NCBI GenBank assembly: GCA_029204225.1
Contig: CM055114.1
Span: 18,122,540 to 18,186,539 of the forward strand
Direction: 5' to 3'
Length of the DNA: 64,000 nucleotides
From: Diphasiastrum complanatum
Lineage: Eukaryota > Streptophyta > Lycopodiopsida > Lycopodiales > Lycopodiaceae
This document shows positions 59,301 through 64,000 of this stretch, piece after piece. The notes beneath the pieces were generated by a model, which worked only from the letters and a program-made list of their open reading frames with translations, did not search any database and was not told the origin of the DNA. The stretch's first letter is position 1; each line of letters begins with the position of its first letter. The translations under genes were made by a program, and so were the position numbers.

Positions 59301-62300
59301 CAAGAATGCCGATATTCTGAATACTCATGTATTTTCAATCATTCCAATTCCAGAAGACTAAATTCCTTGTTGCATCGGAATATTTCTACTATGATCAGTT
59401 ATGGACTTGGCTCATTGCATTCGCTGCGTCCATTCTTTTATTGTTATTATGCATAAGCAGGCCTAAGGGCCCTTTTTATTCATATACTGGCCTTGGGCCC
59501 TATTTGGTTATATTTTTAGGACTTGGTCACATTGATTTGGAGTGGGGGTCCTCCTATTGGGAGGGTGCACTATTTTCCCTCCAAATCCTTTTCCCTCCCT
59601 TTTCTGAATCCTCCATTTGATTCAGGGAGAGGGTATAAGTAGGGCAACATTGTATTCCTTTATTCAGTTTATGATGATTGCTCCTCTTTTAGCCTCCTTG
59701 AGCATTCTCTTCTTGCTTTCTAGCTTAAGTCCTGCTTTCTAGCATAGCTAGTGAATCTTAGCTTGTAACTTGGTATCAGAGCACTTTCCTGCAGATTGGT
59801 GGAGGCTGTCCAGTGCCCTACCACCCATCACTTTCATCGATTTTTCTCCGTCAACCTTCCTGCAGATTGGTGGAGGCTGTCCAGCGCCCTACCACCCATC
59901 ACTTTCATCGATTTTTCTCCGTTATTTTTGCAGATTGGTGGTGGCTGTCCAGCGCCCTACTGCCCATCACTTTCGACGATTTCTTCATCATTTTTTGCAG
60001 TTTTGGTGGAGGCTGTCCTACGCCCTGCTAACCCATCACTTTCGTCGATTTTTTCGGCAGATTTTCATTGTTTTTGCAGATTTGGTAGCTATTGCCCAAC
60101 AACCTACTACCTCATCATTTTCGACACTTTTCGTCACCGATTTGCTGTCCATTTTTAATATTGATTGGAGGCCGTCCAACGCCCTACTACCATCTCATTT
60201 TCAGCGGTAACCCATCACTTTCGTTGATTTTTTCGGCAGATTTTCATTGTTTTTTGCAGATTTGGTAGCTATTGCCCAACACCCTACTACCTTATCATTT
60301 TCGACACTTTTTGTCACCGATTTGCTGTCCATTTTTTATATTGACTGGAGGCTGTCCAGCGCCCTACTACCATCTCATTGTCAGTGGTTCTTTTCACCGA
60401 CTTGCTGTCCGTTTCGGCTATTGATTGGAGGCTGTTCGGCACCTTACTTCAGCACCTTTTTTTGAGCCTATTCTTCAGCATATTGTGGATCTTGGTAGTT
60501 GCTACGCAGTGCCCTATTATCTTCAGCTTTTGCCTCTCTTTGTTGGCACTACCGAGTGAACGACGGATCAGCACCCACCCAGGTATTGCTTGCGCCCTTT
60601 TTGCACTTCCTTTTTGCACCTACTTGCCGTCTTTTCTGCTCACATACTGCTCTTTCTAGCCCCCTATTCCTGTTCATATTTGTTGCCTCACACCCTCCTC
60701 TTTCCATTTTTCCATTTTCTTAGAAACCTTCCACTTTCTCAGCCCCTCATTTTCTGATTATTATCCATCTTGATTGACTGTTTACGTGCCATTTTTGGTG
60801 ATTTTGGAAGTTAGACTAAGTTGGGGTGATGACAAACGTCCTCTCCCTCAGGTTTTTGAGTACGCCTGCTCCTGCTCCATCTCCATCTCCATCTTCAGGA
60901 GGTGCTTTTGGTAGTACGTTTGGTCTCCCTTCATATAGTGCTAGTTCTTATGGGTCTCCTTTCGGGTCTCCTGTACTACCACCTGGATTTTCCTCCGCAC
61001 CACCAGGATTTCCTTCTTCTACTTTTTCAGGTAATCCTGAGCCTCATTTTACTCGTGATTTTCGTGATCGCACCAGCTTACTACTTATTCTAGTTCATCT
61101 GATGGGAATATCTTGGAAAATTGGTTTTCTAAGTTAGAGACCTATTTTCTTATGTATCCCAAGACTGAAACCCAGAAAGTGCAGTTGGCTGCGTTACATT
61201 TGTTGCCAAAAAAGATGGAACCAAACGCCTTTGCATTGACTATCGTGCTTTAAACAAGCTGACTATCCGTAATTAGTATCCTATACCTCACATGGATGAC
61301 CTTTTTGATCAGCTTGGCACTTCTTCCATCTTTTCCAAAATTGACCTACGTTCTGGATACTACCAAATTAGGATGTGTCCTTCTGATGAGCATAAGACTG
61401 CATTTCGTACTCATTTGGGTTTGTATGAATTTCGTGTTCTTCCATTTGGTGTTCAGAATGGTCCAACGACATTTCAGAATGCTATGAATAATATTTTACG
61501 TCCTCTTTTAGGTGTTTGTGTCTTAGTTTATTTTGATGACATTCTTGTTTTTAGTACTTCTTTGTCTGATCATGTAAAACATCTATCATCTGTGTTTGAA
61601 TTACTTATTAAGCATCAACTGTTCGCCAAATTGGCCAAATGTTCTTTTGCCATGGCTGAAATCGAATTTTTGGGTTTTCTTATTTGTGGTGAACGTATTC
61701 GTCTTGATCCTCAGAAAGTTCAGGCTATTGAGAATTGGCCTGTCCCAACCGATGTTCATTCTGTTCATATGTTTTCAGGTTTGGCAACCCATCTTCGTCG
61801 TCCTGTAGTATTTTGCCACCGTGGCTGCTCCGCTTCATTTGTTACTAAAGAAGTTTCTACCTTTGTTTGGACTTCTGAGTGTCAAACTGCTTTTGATGCT
61901 TTACGTCATGCCATTGTTTCTGCTACTGTTATGTGTCTTCCCCAGTTTGATCAGCGTTTTATTGTTGAGACTGATGCTAGTGCTATTGGTTTAGGCGCTC
62001 TTCTCCGTCAGTCCGAGTGTGTTATTGCTTATGAGTCTCGTCATTTGTGCTCTTATGAGCAACGTTACTCTGTACATGAAAAAGAGCTACTTGCTGTCAT
62101 CCATGCTCTTAAGAAATGGCGTCATTATTTGTATCGTGTTCCCTTTGATATTATTACTGATCATCAGTCTCTCCGTTATCTTTTTTCTCAGCGTGATCTT
62201 AGTGATCGTCAATATCGTTGGTTACAATTTTTACAGTCTTTTCATTTTGATATTTTGTATCGTCCAGGCAAGGCAAACATGGCAGCTGATGCTCTCTCTC

Positions 62301-64000
62301 GTCTTCCTGCATTGTTACATAGTATTGTTGCTTCAGTTCCTTCTTGGTTTGATGATTTACTGGCTGCATATTTGTCTTGTTCTGACTTTTCTGATGTTTA
62401 TCATACTCGTCCCCTTTCGTCCTCTCGGAAGTTCCAGGTTTATACTATTGTTGATGATCGTTTATACCACTATGGTGCCTTATGTATTCCCAGTTCTCTT
62501 TCCATTCGTCCTCAGTTGTTGTCTGATGCTCATGCTTCCCATTTGGTGGCCATTTTGGTTACTGTATCTTGGATCGCCTCAGCCCTGTTACATACCGGTT
62601 ACAGGTGCCTGATTCTACACGAGCTTGTGATATCTTTCATGTTAGCCTGTTACGAGCTGCCATTGAGGATGATGCTCCTCGCGATCTCACATTTCCTACA
62701 GAGCCAGAGCTGTTCCCTTTTTTGCCAGCCGCCATCCATAAGGTTCGCCTTCAGTACAGTCGACGTCGCAGGCAGGTTCAGTTTTTAGTACAGTGGGATG
62801 GTCGTCATCTTGAGGAGGCCACTTGGGAGCCTATTGATGTGTTTTATCATACACCATTTTTGGAAGATCAGGCTCGAGCCCTCATGGCTTTAGTTCTCTC
62901 CTCTACTACAGATGTCATTGTAGATGTTCCCTCTGCTTCATGATTTGGCTAGCTATGACTATTCTTTATTGTCATGTTTGCTTAGTATTTGCTTTACACA
63001 GTTATGATGCTTTTGGGGCATCTGTTGTGACGACTTATGTCCTCTCCATCAATATTTCCATTAGTTCGTGATTTTTCAGTATTTAGCATGCTTACATTAT
63101 TGTTTTAGATAGTCATTATGCTTTCTAGCCGGTGGAGGGCTTTGCTTTTCTGCAGGGGAGAGTTATGGACTTGGCTCATTACATTCGCCGCGTCCATTCT
63201 TTTATTGTTATTATGCATAAGCAGGCCTAAGGGCCCTTTTTATTCATATACTGGCCTTGGGCCCTATTTGGTTATATTTTTAGGACTTGTTCACATTGAT
63301 TTGGAGTGGGGGTCCTCCTATTGGGAGGGCGCACTATTTTCCCTCCAAATCCTTTTTTCTCCCTTTTTTGAATCCTCCATTTGATTCGGGGAGAGGGTAT
63401 AAGTAGGACAGCATTGTATTCCTTTATTCAGTTTATGATGATTGCTCCTCTTTTAGCCTCCTTAAGCATTCTCTTCCTGCTTTCTAGCTTAAGTCCTGCT
63501 TTCTAGCATAGCTAGTGAATCTTAGCTTGTAACTTGATCCACAGTTCTTGCAAACACAATTTATTGTTTATGTGCACCTTGAAATCGACAGGTTGCAATT
63601 AAGTAATTATCACTTGTGCATACCTGTAGCACATACAGCAATGAATCTGCTAGCTTTGGTTAAGTTAGAATTTATACTTTCAAGTTCGTATTGCAGGAGA
63701 CAAGCCTGTTCTTGTCTGGTTTAACTGAACTGTCTTTACTTTTGAACAGTTTTTGGTCTTCACTGACGCAAAAGGGAGTGTCCTTGTTGGCTGTGGATGA
63801 AGCTCATTGCGTTTCAGAATGGGGACATGATTTCAGGTTAAGATCTAGCCTTAGTTTGGGCCCTCAGTCACCATAAATAGATCCTCAGACACTAGTATTA
63901 TGCACATGGATCAGATACAGAGGACCCTACATTGATTCAGGGAAGTTTCTATTCGAATCAACCTGGCTTTCTGTAGAAGAACAAATCTGACAAGTAAACT
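33816..64000 (+). CDS. RecQ-family DNA helicase gene, 5' part, five exons, continuing past the window
   Basis: Joining 33816-34016, 46952-47064, 47474-47549, 47641-47783 and 63750-63836 gives 206 codons in one frame through four GT-AG introns. The order matches a RecQ helicase: motif 0 FRPFQ, Walker A motif ATGSGKS, motif Ia [16 protein letters not shown] and YMTPE, then motif II DEAH with SEWGHDFR, the start of the RecQ aromatic loop. RecQ enzymes unwind DNA 3' to 5' using ATP in recombination and replication repair. The later helicase motifs and RQC region lie beyond 64000. GSAQ and SEWGHDFR recall the WRN-like branch, but I do not assign a subfamily. Introns of 12,935, 409, 91 and 15,966 bases are filled with transposons. 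All visible catalytic residues are intact, so the gene is probably functional. The join of exon 1 is the least certain part. Confidence 0.75.
34017..35600 (+). other. Helicase intron 1, first part: no transposon gene recognised
   Basis: Non-coding. GTTAGC/GCTAAC-type words recur between about 34650 and 35150 (for example GTTAGTGTGAGTTAACTG near 35068). No RNA gene is seen. Confidence 0.5.
35614..35830 (-). pseudogene. LINE reverse-transcriptase fragment
   Basis: The minus-strand reading includes a GFRARYAT-type piece and [20 protein letters not shown], then [12 protein letters not shown]. It matches the start of the RT palm in the LINEs at 41.9 and 43.0 kb. It is fused to the 3' end of the hAT-like gene. 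Confidence 0.75.
35831..38762 (-). pseudogene. hAT-like transposase gene with eight exon-like blocks, antisense in helicase intron 1
   Basis: Blocks on the minus strand: 38762-38552 (BED zinc-finger remnant, [18 protein letters not shown]), 38394-38051, 37806-37613 (DUF659: [20 protein letters not shown]), 37465-37311 ([33 protein letters not shown]), 37152-36854 ([17 protein letters not shown]), 36697-36501 ([15 protein letters not shown]), about 36380-36064 (PVSWWDKHG, then the dimerisation region [16 protein letters not shown]) and 35867-35831 ([15 protein letters not shown]). Each gap begins GT and ends AG on the minus strand and fits the protein joins. Decay marks are a lost first CxxC of the BED finger, about 30 residues missing after NAANCVAM, a stop near 38130, a stop in the dimerisation block, and frameshifts in blocks 3, 5 and 6. 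No terminal inverted repeats were identified. Confidence 0.82.
38905..39395. repeat. Compound microsatellites (CA)n, (CT)n, (CG)n
   Basis: (CA)n runs lie near 38914-38929, 38985-39001 and 39050-39080. TAGTCAAGACTCAAAAACACAA occurs twice around the longer CA runs. (CT)n runs lie at 39131-39152 and 39317-39379, the latter ending in (CG)n to about 39392. Between them, GATCCG/CCTGTC words repeat (39150-39315). Long Arg-Glu reading frames across here are artefacts of the repeat. Confidence 0.93.
39497..39676 (+). repeat. 45-bp GC-rich minisatellite, four copies
   Basis: Units start at 39497, 39542, 39587 and 39632, each containing GCCTCCACCTCCATC and a GCAGCT step, diverging slightly. The 45-base period keeps any frame open, which produces Pro/Leu- or Ala/Ser-rich ORFs on both strands. 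I see no evidence they are genes. Confidence 0.9.
39713..39961 (+). mobile_element. Short LTR of a gypsy-type element
   Basis: Starts with the palindrome TGTTGGCGCCAACA (39713-39726) and ends ATTACA at 39961, with TATA-like CTCTATATCA near 39887. The initiator-Met primer-binding site TGGTATCAGAGCC is at 39963-39975, leaving one base between. About 249 bases; no second LTR is seen. Confidence 0.6.
39963..39975 (+). promoter_or_regulatory. Initiator-Met primer-binding site
   Basis: TGGTATCAGAGCC, the standard plant retroelement primer site, just after an LTR-like CA end. Confidence 0.8.
39976..40860 (+). other. Gypsy leader with repeated CAGATCCATCGCTG motif
   Basis: Non-coding. CAGATCCAKCGCTGKAGRAG occurs about every 90 bases near 40062, 40152 and 40244, with a weaker copy near 40336. 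It may be a packaging signal; this is inference. Confidence 0.6.
40870..41258 (+). pseudogene. Gypsy gag N-terminus, cut by a LINE
   Basis: An acidic coiled-coil start ([20 protein letters not shown]) is followed by an in-frame TAG near 40970, then [20 protein letters not shown], a Ser/Pro linker and [17 protein letters not shown], typical of gypsy gag just before the capsid domain. It ends at 41258, where a pyrimidine microsatellite and LINE begin. Confidence 0.65.
41258..42750 (+). mobile_element. 5'-truncated LINE, plus strand, flanked by CT microsatellites
   Basis: The reverse transcriptase region begins about 41340 ([10 protein letters not shown], then [20 protein letters not shown] and [10 protein letters not shown]). 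An in-frame TAG lies at 41793-41795. From 41898 the palm reads [20 protein letters not shown], then [20 protein letters not shown] and the catalytic [10 protein letters not shown] near 42200, then [12 protein letters not shown]. It ends near 42490, followed by a 3' tail with TTAATATATTC and TTCTATTCTATTC leading into (CT)n(CG)n at 42721-42744. The 5' edge is also CT-rich (41262-41328). Endonuclease and ORF1 are missing. Confidence 0.88.
42751..42838. other. Junction with A-tracts between the two LINEs
   Basis: Two A-runs, with GGTTCGAAC between and GGTTCGAACC after. No tRNA or SINE body can be supported. Confidence 0.4.
42839..44880 (-). mobile_element. LINE, minus strand: endonuclease and start of reverse transcriptase
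   Basis: Reading on the minus strand: an endonuclease/exonuclease-type domain from about 44700 ([46 protein letters not shown]), then [13 protein letters not shown] and [10 protein letters not shown], whose D and H are typical catalytic positions. A linker (43227-43832) follows, then RT ([47 protein letters not shown]), which breaks off at about 42860, before the YADD box. Frameshifts separate the blocks. It belongs to the same broad family as the plus-strand LINE but is not identical, so these are two insertions lying tail to tail. It cuts into the gypsy LTR to its right. Confidence 0.86.
44885..45412 (-). mobile_element. Gypsy LTR, minus strand
   Basis: On the minus strand it starts TGTCATGGCCCAATGG right after the purine tract AAGGGGGGAAGAA (45413-45430). 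It has many CATGCATG-type motifs, a clear TATA box CTCTATATAAACGCC near 45100, and CTCGAGGGCTAGATCAG near 45000, shared with 32705-33180. It is truncated by the LINE on its left. Confidence 0.72.
45413..46001 (-). pseudogene. 3' end of the same minus-strand gypsy element
   Basis: On the minus strand it ends TTCTGAGGACAGAATTTTTA, a typical gypsy pol terminus before the polypurine tract. The rest is too decayed to give protein motifs. Confidence 0.5.
46003..46014 (+). promoter_or_regulatory. Initiator-Met primer-binding site, isolated
   Basis: ACTGGTATCAGAGCCC on the plus strand. It probably marks the 5' end of another element whose LTR (to the left) is not recognisable. Confidence 0.45.
46015..46951 (+). 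other. Helicase intron 1, last part
   Basis: No ORF or element recognised. It contains the branch and acceptor region of exon 2 (TTTTCTTTTGTGTCATACATGTAG). Confidence 0.5.
46952..47064 (+). CDS. Helicase exon 2: motif 0 and Walker A
   Basis: Acceptor CATGTAG at 46951, donor GTGAGC at 47065. It reads [18 protein letters not shown], then [18 protein letters not shown] is the RecQ motif 0 (adenine recognition) and GSGKS binds ATP phosphates. It ends two bases into a Cys codon completed by the next exon. Confidence 0.93.
47474..47549 (+). CDS. Helicase exon 3: motif Ia
   Basis: Acceptor CTCTACAG, donor CAG|GTACTA. It encodes [20 protein letters not shown] and LMQDQ. The phase matches both neighbours exactly. 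Confidence 0.94.
47641..47783 (+). CDS. Helicase exon 4
   Basis: Acceptor CCTTGCAG, 91 bases after the previous donor. It encodes [20 protein letters not shown], then [16 protein letters not shown]. The donor AAG|GTCGGG is weak, but it is the one that keeps frame with 63750. Reading through instead would stop after a few codons (TAA near 47795). Confidence 0.9.
47784..51536 (+). other. Helicase intron 4, first part
   Basis: Mostly unrecognised sequence. About 48540-48625 resembles 58655-58760 (ATTGTAGTTG.AGATT.TTATATGATC, TGTCTA.AC). 49488-50127 is bounded by AATGTTGCA and TGCAACATT in inverted order and might be a small DNA transposon. No coding potential is supported. Confidence 0.45.
51537..51890 (+). 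mobile_element. Solo LTR relic of the old gypsy family
   Basis: It shares ATTTGGAATAATCC, ACCTTGGGAGGACCCAGGCA, ATCATGCAGAGA and CTATATATTGG-AGGGACTC in the same order as 32730-33000. No internal region adjoins it. Confidence 0.55.
51865..54230 (+). repeat. LTR-like repeat in three direct copies
   Basis: Copies lie at about 51865-52500, 53580-53960 and 53945-54235. Shared landmarks: ACTATACTTGGTAG, GTCGGGCACTT, CAATGTTTCTACAATACTTG, ATACTCGGGGGCATGTCTCG, CTTTTGCTGTGCCATCTATG, TGAGTGGYGTGTAGCTATGG and GCACTAGATCCTATYAGAAA. Copies two and three are joined head to tail. Between one and two sits a minus-strand copia end. Confidence 0.8.
52545..53575 (-). mobile_element. Copia 3' end (RNase H, polypurine tract, LTR), minus strand
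   Basis: 53558-53358 on the minus strand encodes the RNase H end: [18 protein letters not shown], then [17 protein letters not shown] polypurine tract AAGGGGGAG (53282-53274) is followed by TGTTGGAATTAATC, the LTR start, running left to about 52545. The rest of the element is absent. Confidence 0.75.
54240..56435 (+). other. Helicase intron 4, middle part
   Basis: No gene. CTGTACCCCTAGTTCGGTTGCTTGT-like words recur near 54770 and 54825. Parts after 55700 may be the upstream decayed body of the gypsy relic that becomes recognisable at 56440. Confidence 0.4.
56440..58076 (+). mobile_element. Second copy of the old gypsy relic
   Basis: It parallels 30420-30690 (AGCAGAGAATTTTCTTGGAGG, GTATGGGACATTAGTAATTC) and 31680-32704 (TTTTGGATTTGATCTTCAAA, GTTCTGAGGATAGAACCTGT). 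It ends in the purine tract TTTAAGGGGGGAAGAA (58051-58066). No frame longer than a few dozen residues survives. Confidence 0.62.
58067..58480 (+). mobile_element. LTR following the second gypsy relic
   Basis: Starts TGTTATGTTCC after the purine tract. It is rich in GCATGCA/CATGCATG motifs (58255, 58303, 58337, 58358) and ATGTAGTAAGGTCRTACATG occurs twice (58342 and 58373). Its right end is uncertain. Confidence 0.5.
58481..59396 (+). other. Intron sequence left of the second chromovirus
   Basis: No gene recognised. The part near 58655-58760 resembles 48540-48625. The target site TGATC is at 59392-59396. Confidence 0.45.
59397..59770 (+). repeat. 5' LTR of the deleted chromovirus
   Basis: Begins AGTTATGGACTTGG and ends CTTGTAACT, abutting the primer-binding site. 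It contains GGGCCC motifs and GGGTATAAGTAGGGCA (59628-59643), a TATA-like promoter element. Confidence 0.93.
59783..60400 (+). repeat. Leader tandem repeats
   Basis: A unit containing GCAGATTGGTGGAGGCTGTC and CATCACTTTC is repeated three to four times from 59788 to about 60030, at about 65-70 bases. A second-order repeat of 179 bases starts at 60031 and 60210 (ACCCATCACTTTCGT, CAGATTTTCATTG, TTGCTGTCCATTTT). Open frames here reflect the repeat, not a protein. Confidence 0.85.
60826..61204 (+). pseudogene. Truncated chromovirus gag
   Basis: A Pro/Ser/Gly-rich start ([20 protein letters not shown], then FTRDFRDR) equals the gag N-terminus of the minus-strand element. A frameshift follows near 61070, then [17 protein letters not shown]. 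At about 61203 gag is joined directly to RT sequence ([18 protein letters not shown]), so the gag C-terminus, zinc knuckle and protease are deleted. Confidence 0.85.
61205..62545 (+). CDS. Chromovirus reverse transcriptase and RNase H
   Basis: An open frame from 61292 covers almost all of RT and RNase H. It reads [28 protein letters not shown], the intact catalytic YFDDILVF (61531-61554), [70 protein letters not shown] and [12 protein letters not shown] at 61274-61276 splits off the first RT residues; the same TAG is present in the minus-strand copy. A small frame problem lies near 61800. Motif residues look functional, but with no protease or gag it could act only if supplied by a helper. 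The frame runs past the second deletion to 62788 out of register. Confidence 0.9.
62546..62943 (+). pseudogene. Integrase stub and chromodomain
   Basis: At about 62555 the sequence jumps from the start of the integrase zinc-binding region ([11 protein letters not shown]) to its far end ([20 protein letters not shown]). The catalytic core is therefore deleted. The C-terminal region and chromodomain are whole: [17 protein letters not shown], then [20 protein letters not shown] and [14 protein letters not shown], ending at a TGA at 62941-62943. Chromodomains bind methylated histone H3 in this family. No integrase remains to target. Confidence 0.9.
63151..63160 (+). promoter_or_regulatory. Polypurine tract of the deleted chromovirus
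   Basis: TGCAGGGGAG directly before the 3' LTR; the minus-strand relative has TCAGGGGAG at the same place. Confidence 0.85.
63161..63534 (+). repeat. 3' LTR of the deleted chromovirus
   Basis: Same length as the 5' LTR and about 97% identical by eye. It lies only 215 bases upstream of helicase exon 5. Confidence 0.93.
63750..63836 (+). CDS. Helicase exon 5: DEAH box
   Basis: The acceptor TTTTGAACAG at 63749 completes a Ser codon and gives [20 protein letters not shown], then [13 protein letters not shown] is the magnesium and ATP-hydrolysis motif. The donor CAG|GTTAAG is at 63837. Another acceptor, TTGCAG at 63696, would add 53 bases and shift the frame. No further exon is recognised to 64000. 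Confidence 0.92.

Larger units (their letters stand above)
59397..63534 (+). mobile_element. Internally deleted chromovirus in helicase intron 4
   Basis: 374-base LTRs at 59397-59770 and 63161-63534, with target duplication TGATC (59392-59396 and 63535-63539). The primer-binding site TGGTATCAGAGC is at 59771-59782 and the polypurine tract TGCAGGGGAG at 63151-63160. The LTR start AGTTATGGAC is shared with the minus-strand chromovirus, so they are one family. At 4.1 kb it is far shorter than the 6.7-kb relative. Two deletions remove most of gag with protease, and the integrase core. The LTRs differ at roughly ten positions. It inserted in the sense direction of the gene. Confidence 0.95.

Noticed and set aside
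59770-60723. Overlapping Phe/Ser-rich ORFs after the 5' LTR
   Set aside because: They come from leader tandem repeats; three frames are open at once and none resembles gag.
63697-63749. Longer helicase exon 5 starting at the TTGCAG acceptor
   Set aside because: It would add 53 bases and break the frame with exon 4, and the extra residues have no place in RecQ helicases.

Overview
This window reads as nuclear DNA of a land plant with a large, repeat-rich genome. It carries Ty1/copia, Ty3/gypsy (chromovirus and tRNA-Asp-primed lineages), LINE, hAT and CACTA sequences, plus spliced exons of one conserved eukaryotic gene, a RecQ-family DNA helicase. The very long introns packed with transposons would suit a fern, gymnosperm or large-genome angiosperm. 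The sequence alone does not settle the species. No bacterial, organellar, CRISPR, rRNA or tRNA gene features were seen.

Left part (1-33.4 kb) is a nest of broken retroelements. 1-1.5 kb holds a copia RT/RNase H remnant and its 3' LTR start. 2.5-3.3 kb holds a striking cluster of one 10-bp motif in alternating orientation. About 4.08-10.81 kb is a gag-only, LARD-like element between two ~330-bp direct repeats. 10.8-13.1 kb is a copia pol with scattered stops, and 13.1-15.35 kb is the 3' end of a CACTA transposon. 15.4-18.9 kb has copia pieces and one unidentified coiled-coil ORF. 18.9-19.6 kb is an LTR with a tRNA-Asp primer-binding site. 20.69-27.36 kb is a structurally complete young minus-strand chromovirus (5-bp target duplication ATACA). 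27.4-33.4 kb holds gypsy and copia fragments.

Right part (33.8-64 kb) is best explained as one plus-strand gene. A first exon with an organelle-transit-like N-terminus (33816-34016) splices in phase to four helicase exons (46952-47064, 47474-47549, 47641-47783, 63750-63836). Together they give RecQ motifs 0, I, Ia and II in order. Intron 1 (~12.9 kb) contains an antisense multi-exon hAT-like transposase relic, microsatellites, a short-LTR gypsy 5' end, two oppositely oriented LINE fragments and a minus-strand gypsy LTR. Intron 4 (~16 kb) contains LTR relics, a triplicated LTR-like repeat, a copia 3' end, an old gypsy relic and a second, internally deleted chromovirus (59397-63534, target duplication TGATC). 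The gene continues past the right edge.

Apart from the helicase, nearly every coding stretch is a transposon remnant with stops or frameshifts. At four sites the minus-strand chromovirus has TAG or a probable TAG where CAG is expected; three are confirmed against the plus-strand copy in this window. That pattern fits decay at methylated CHG sites.
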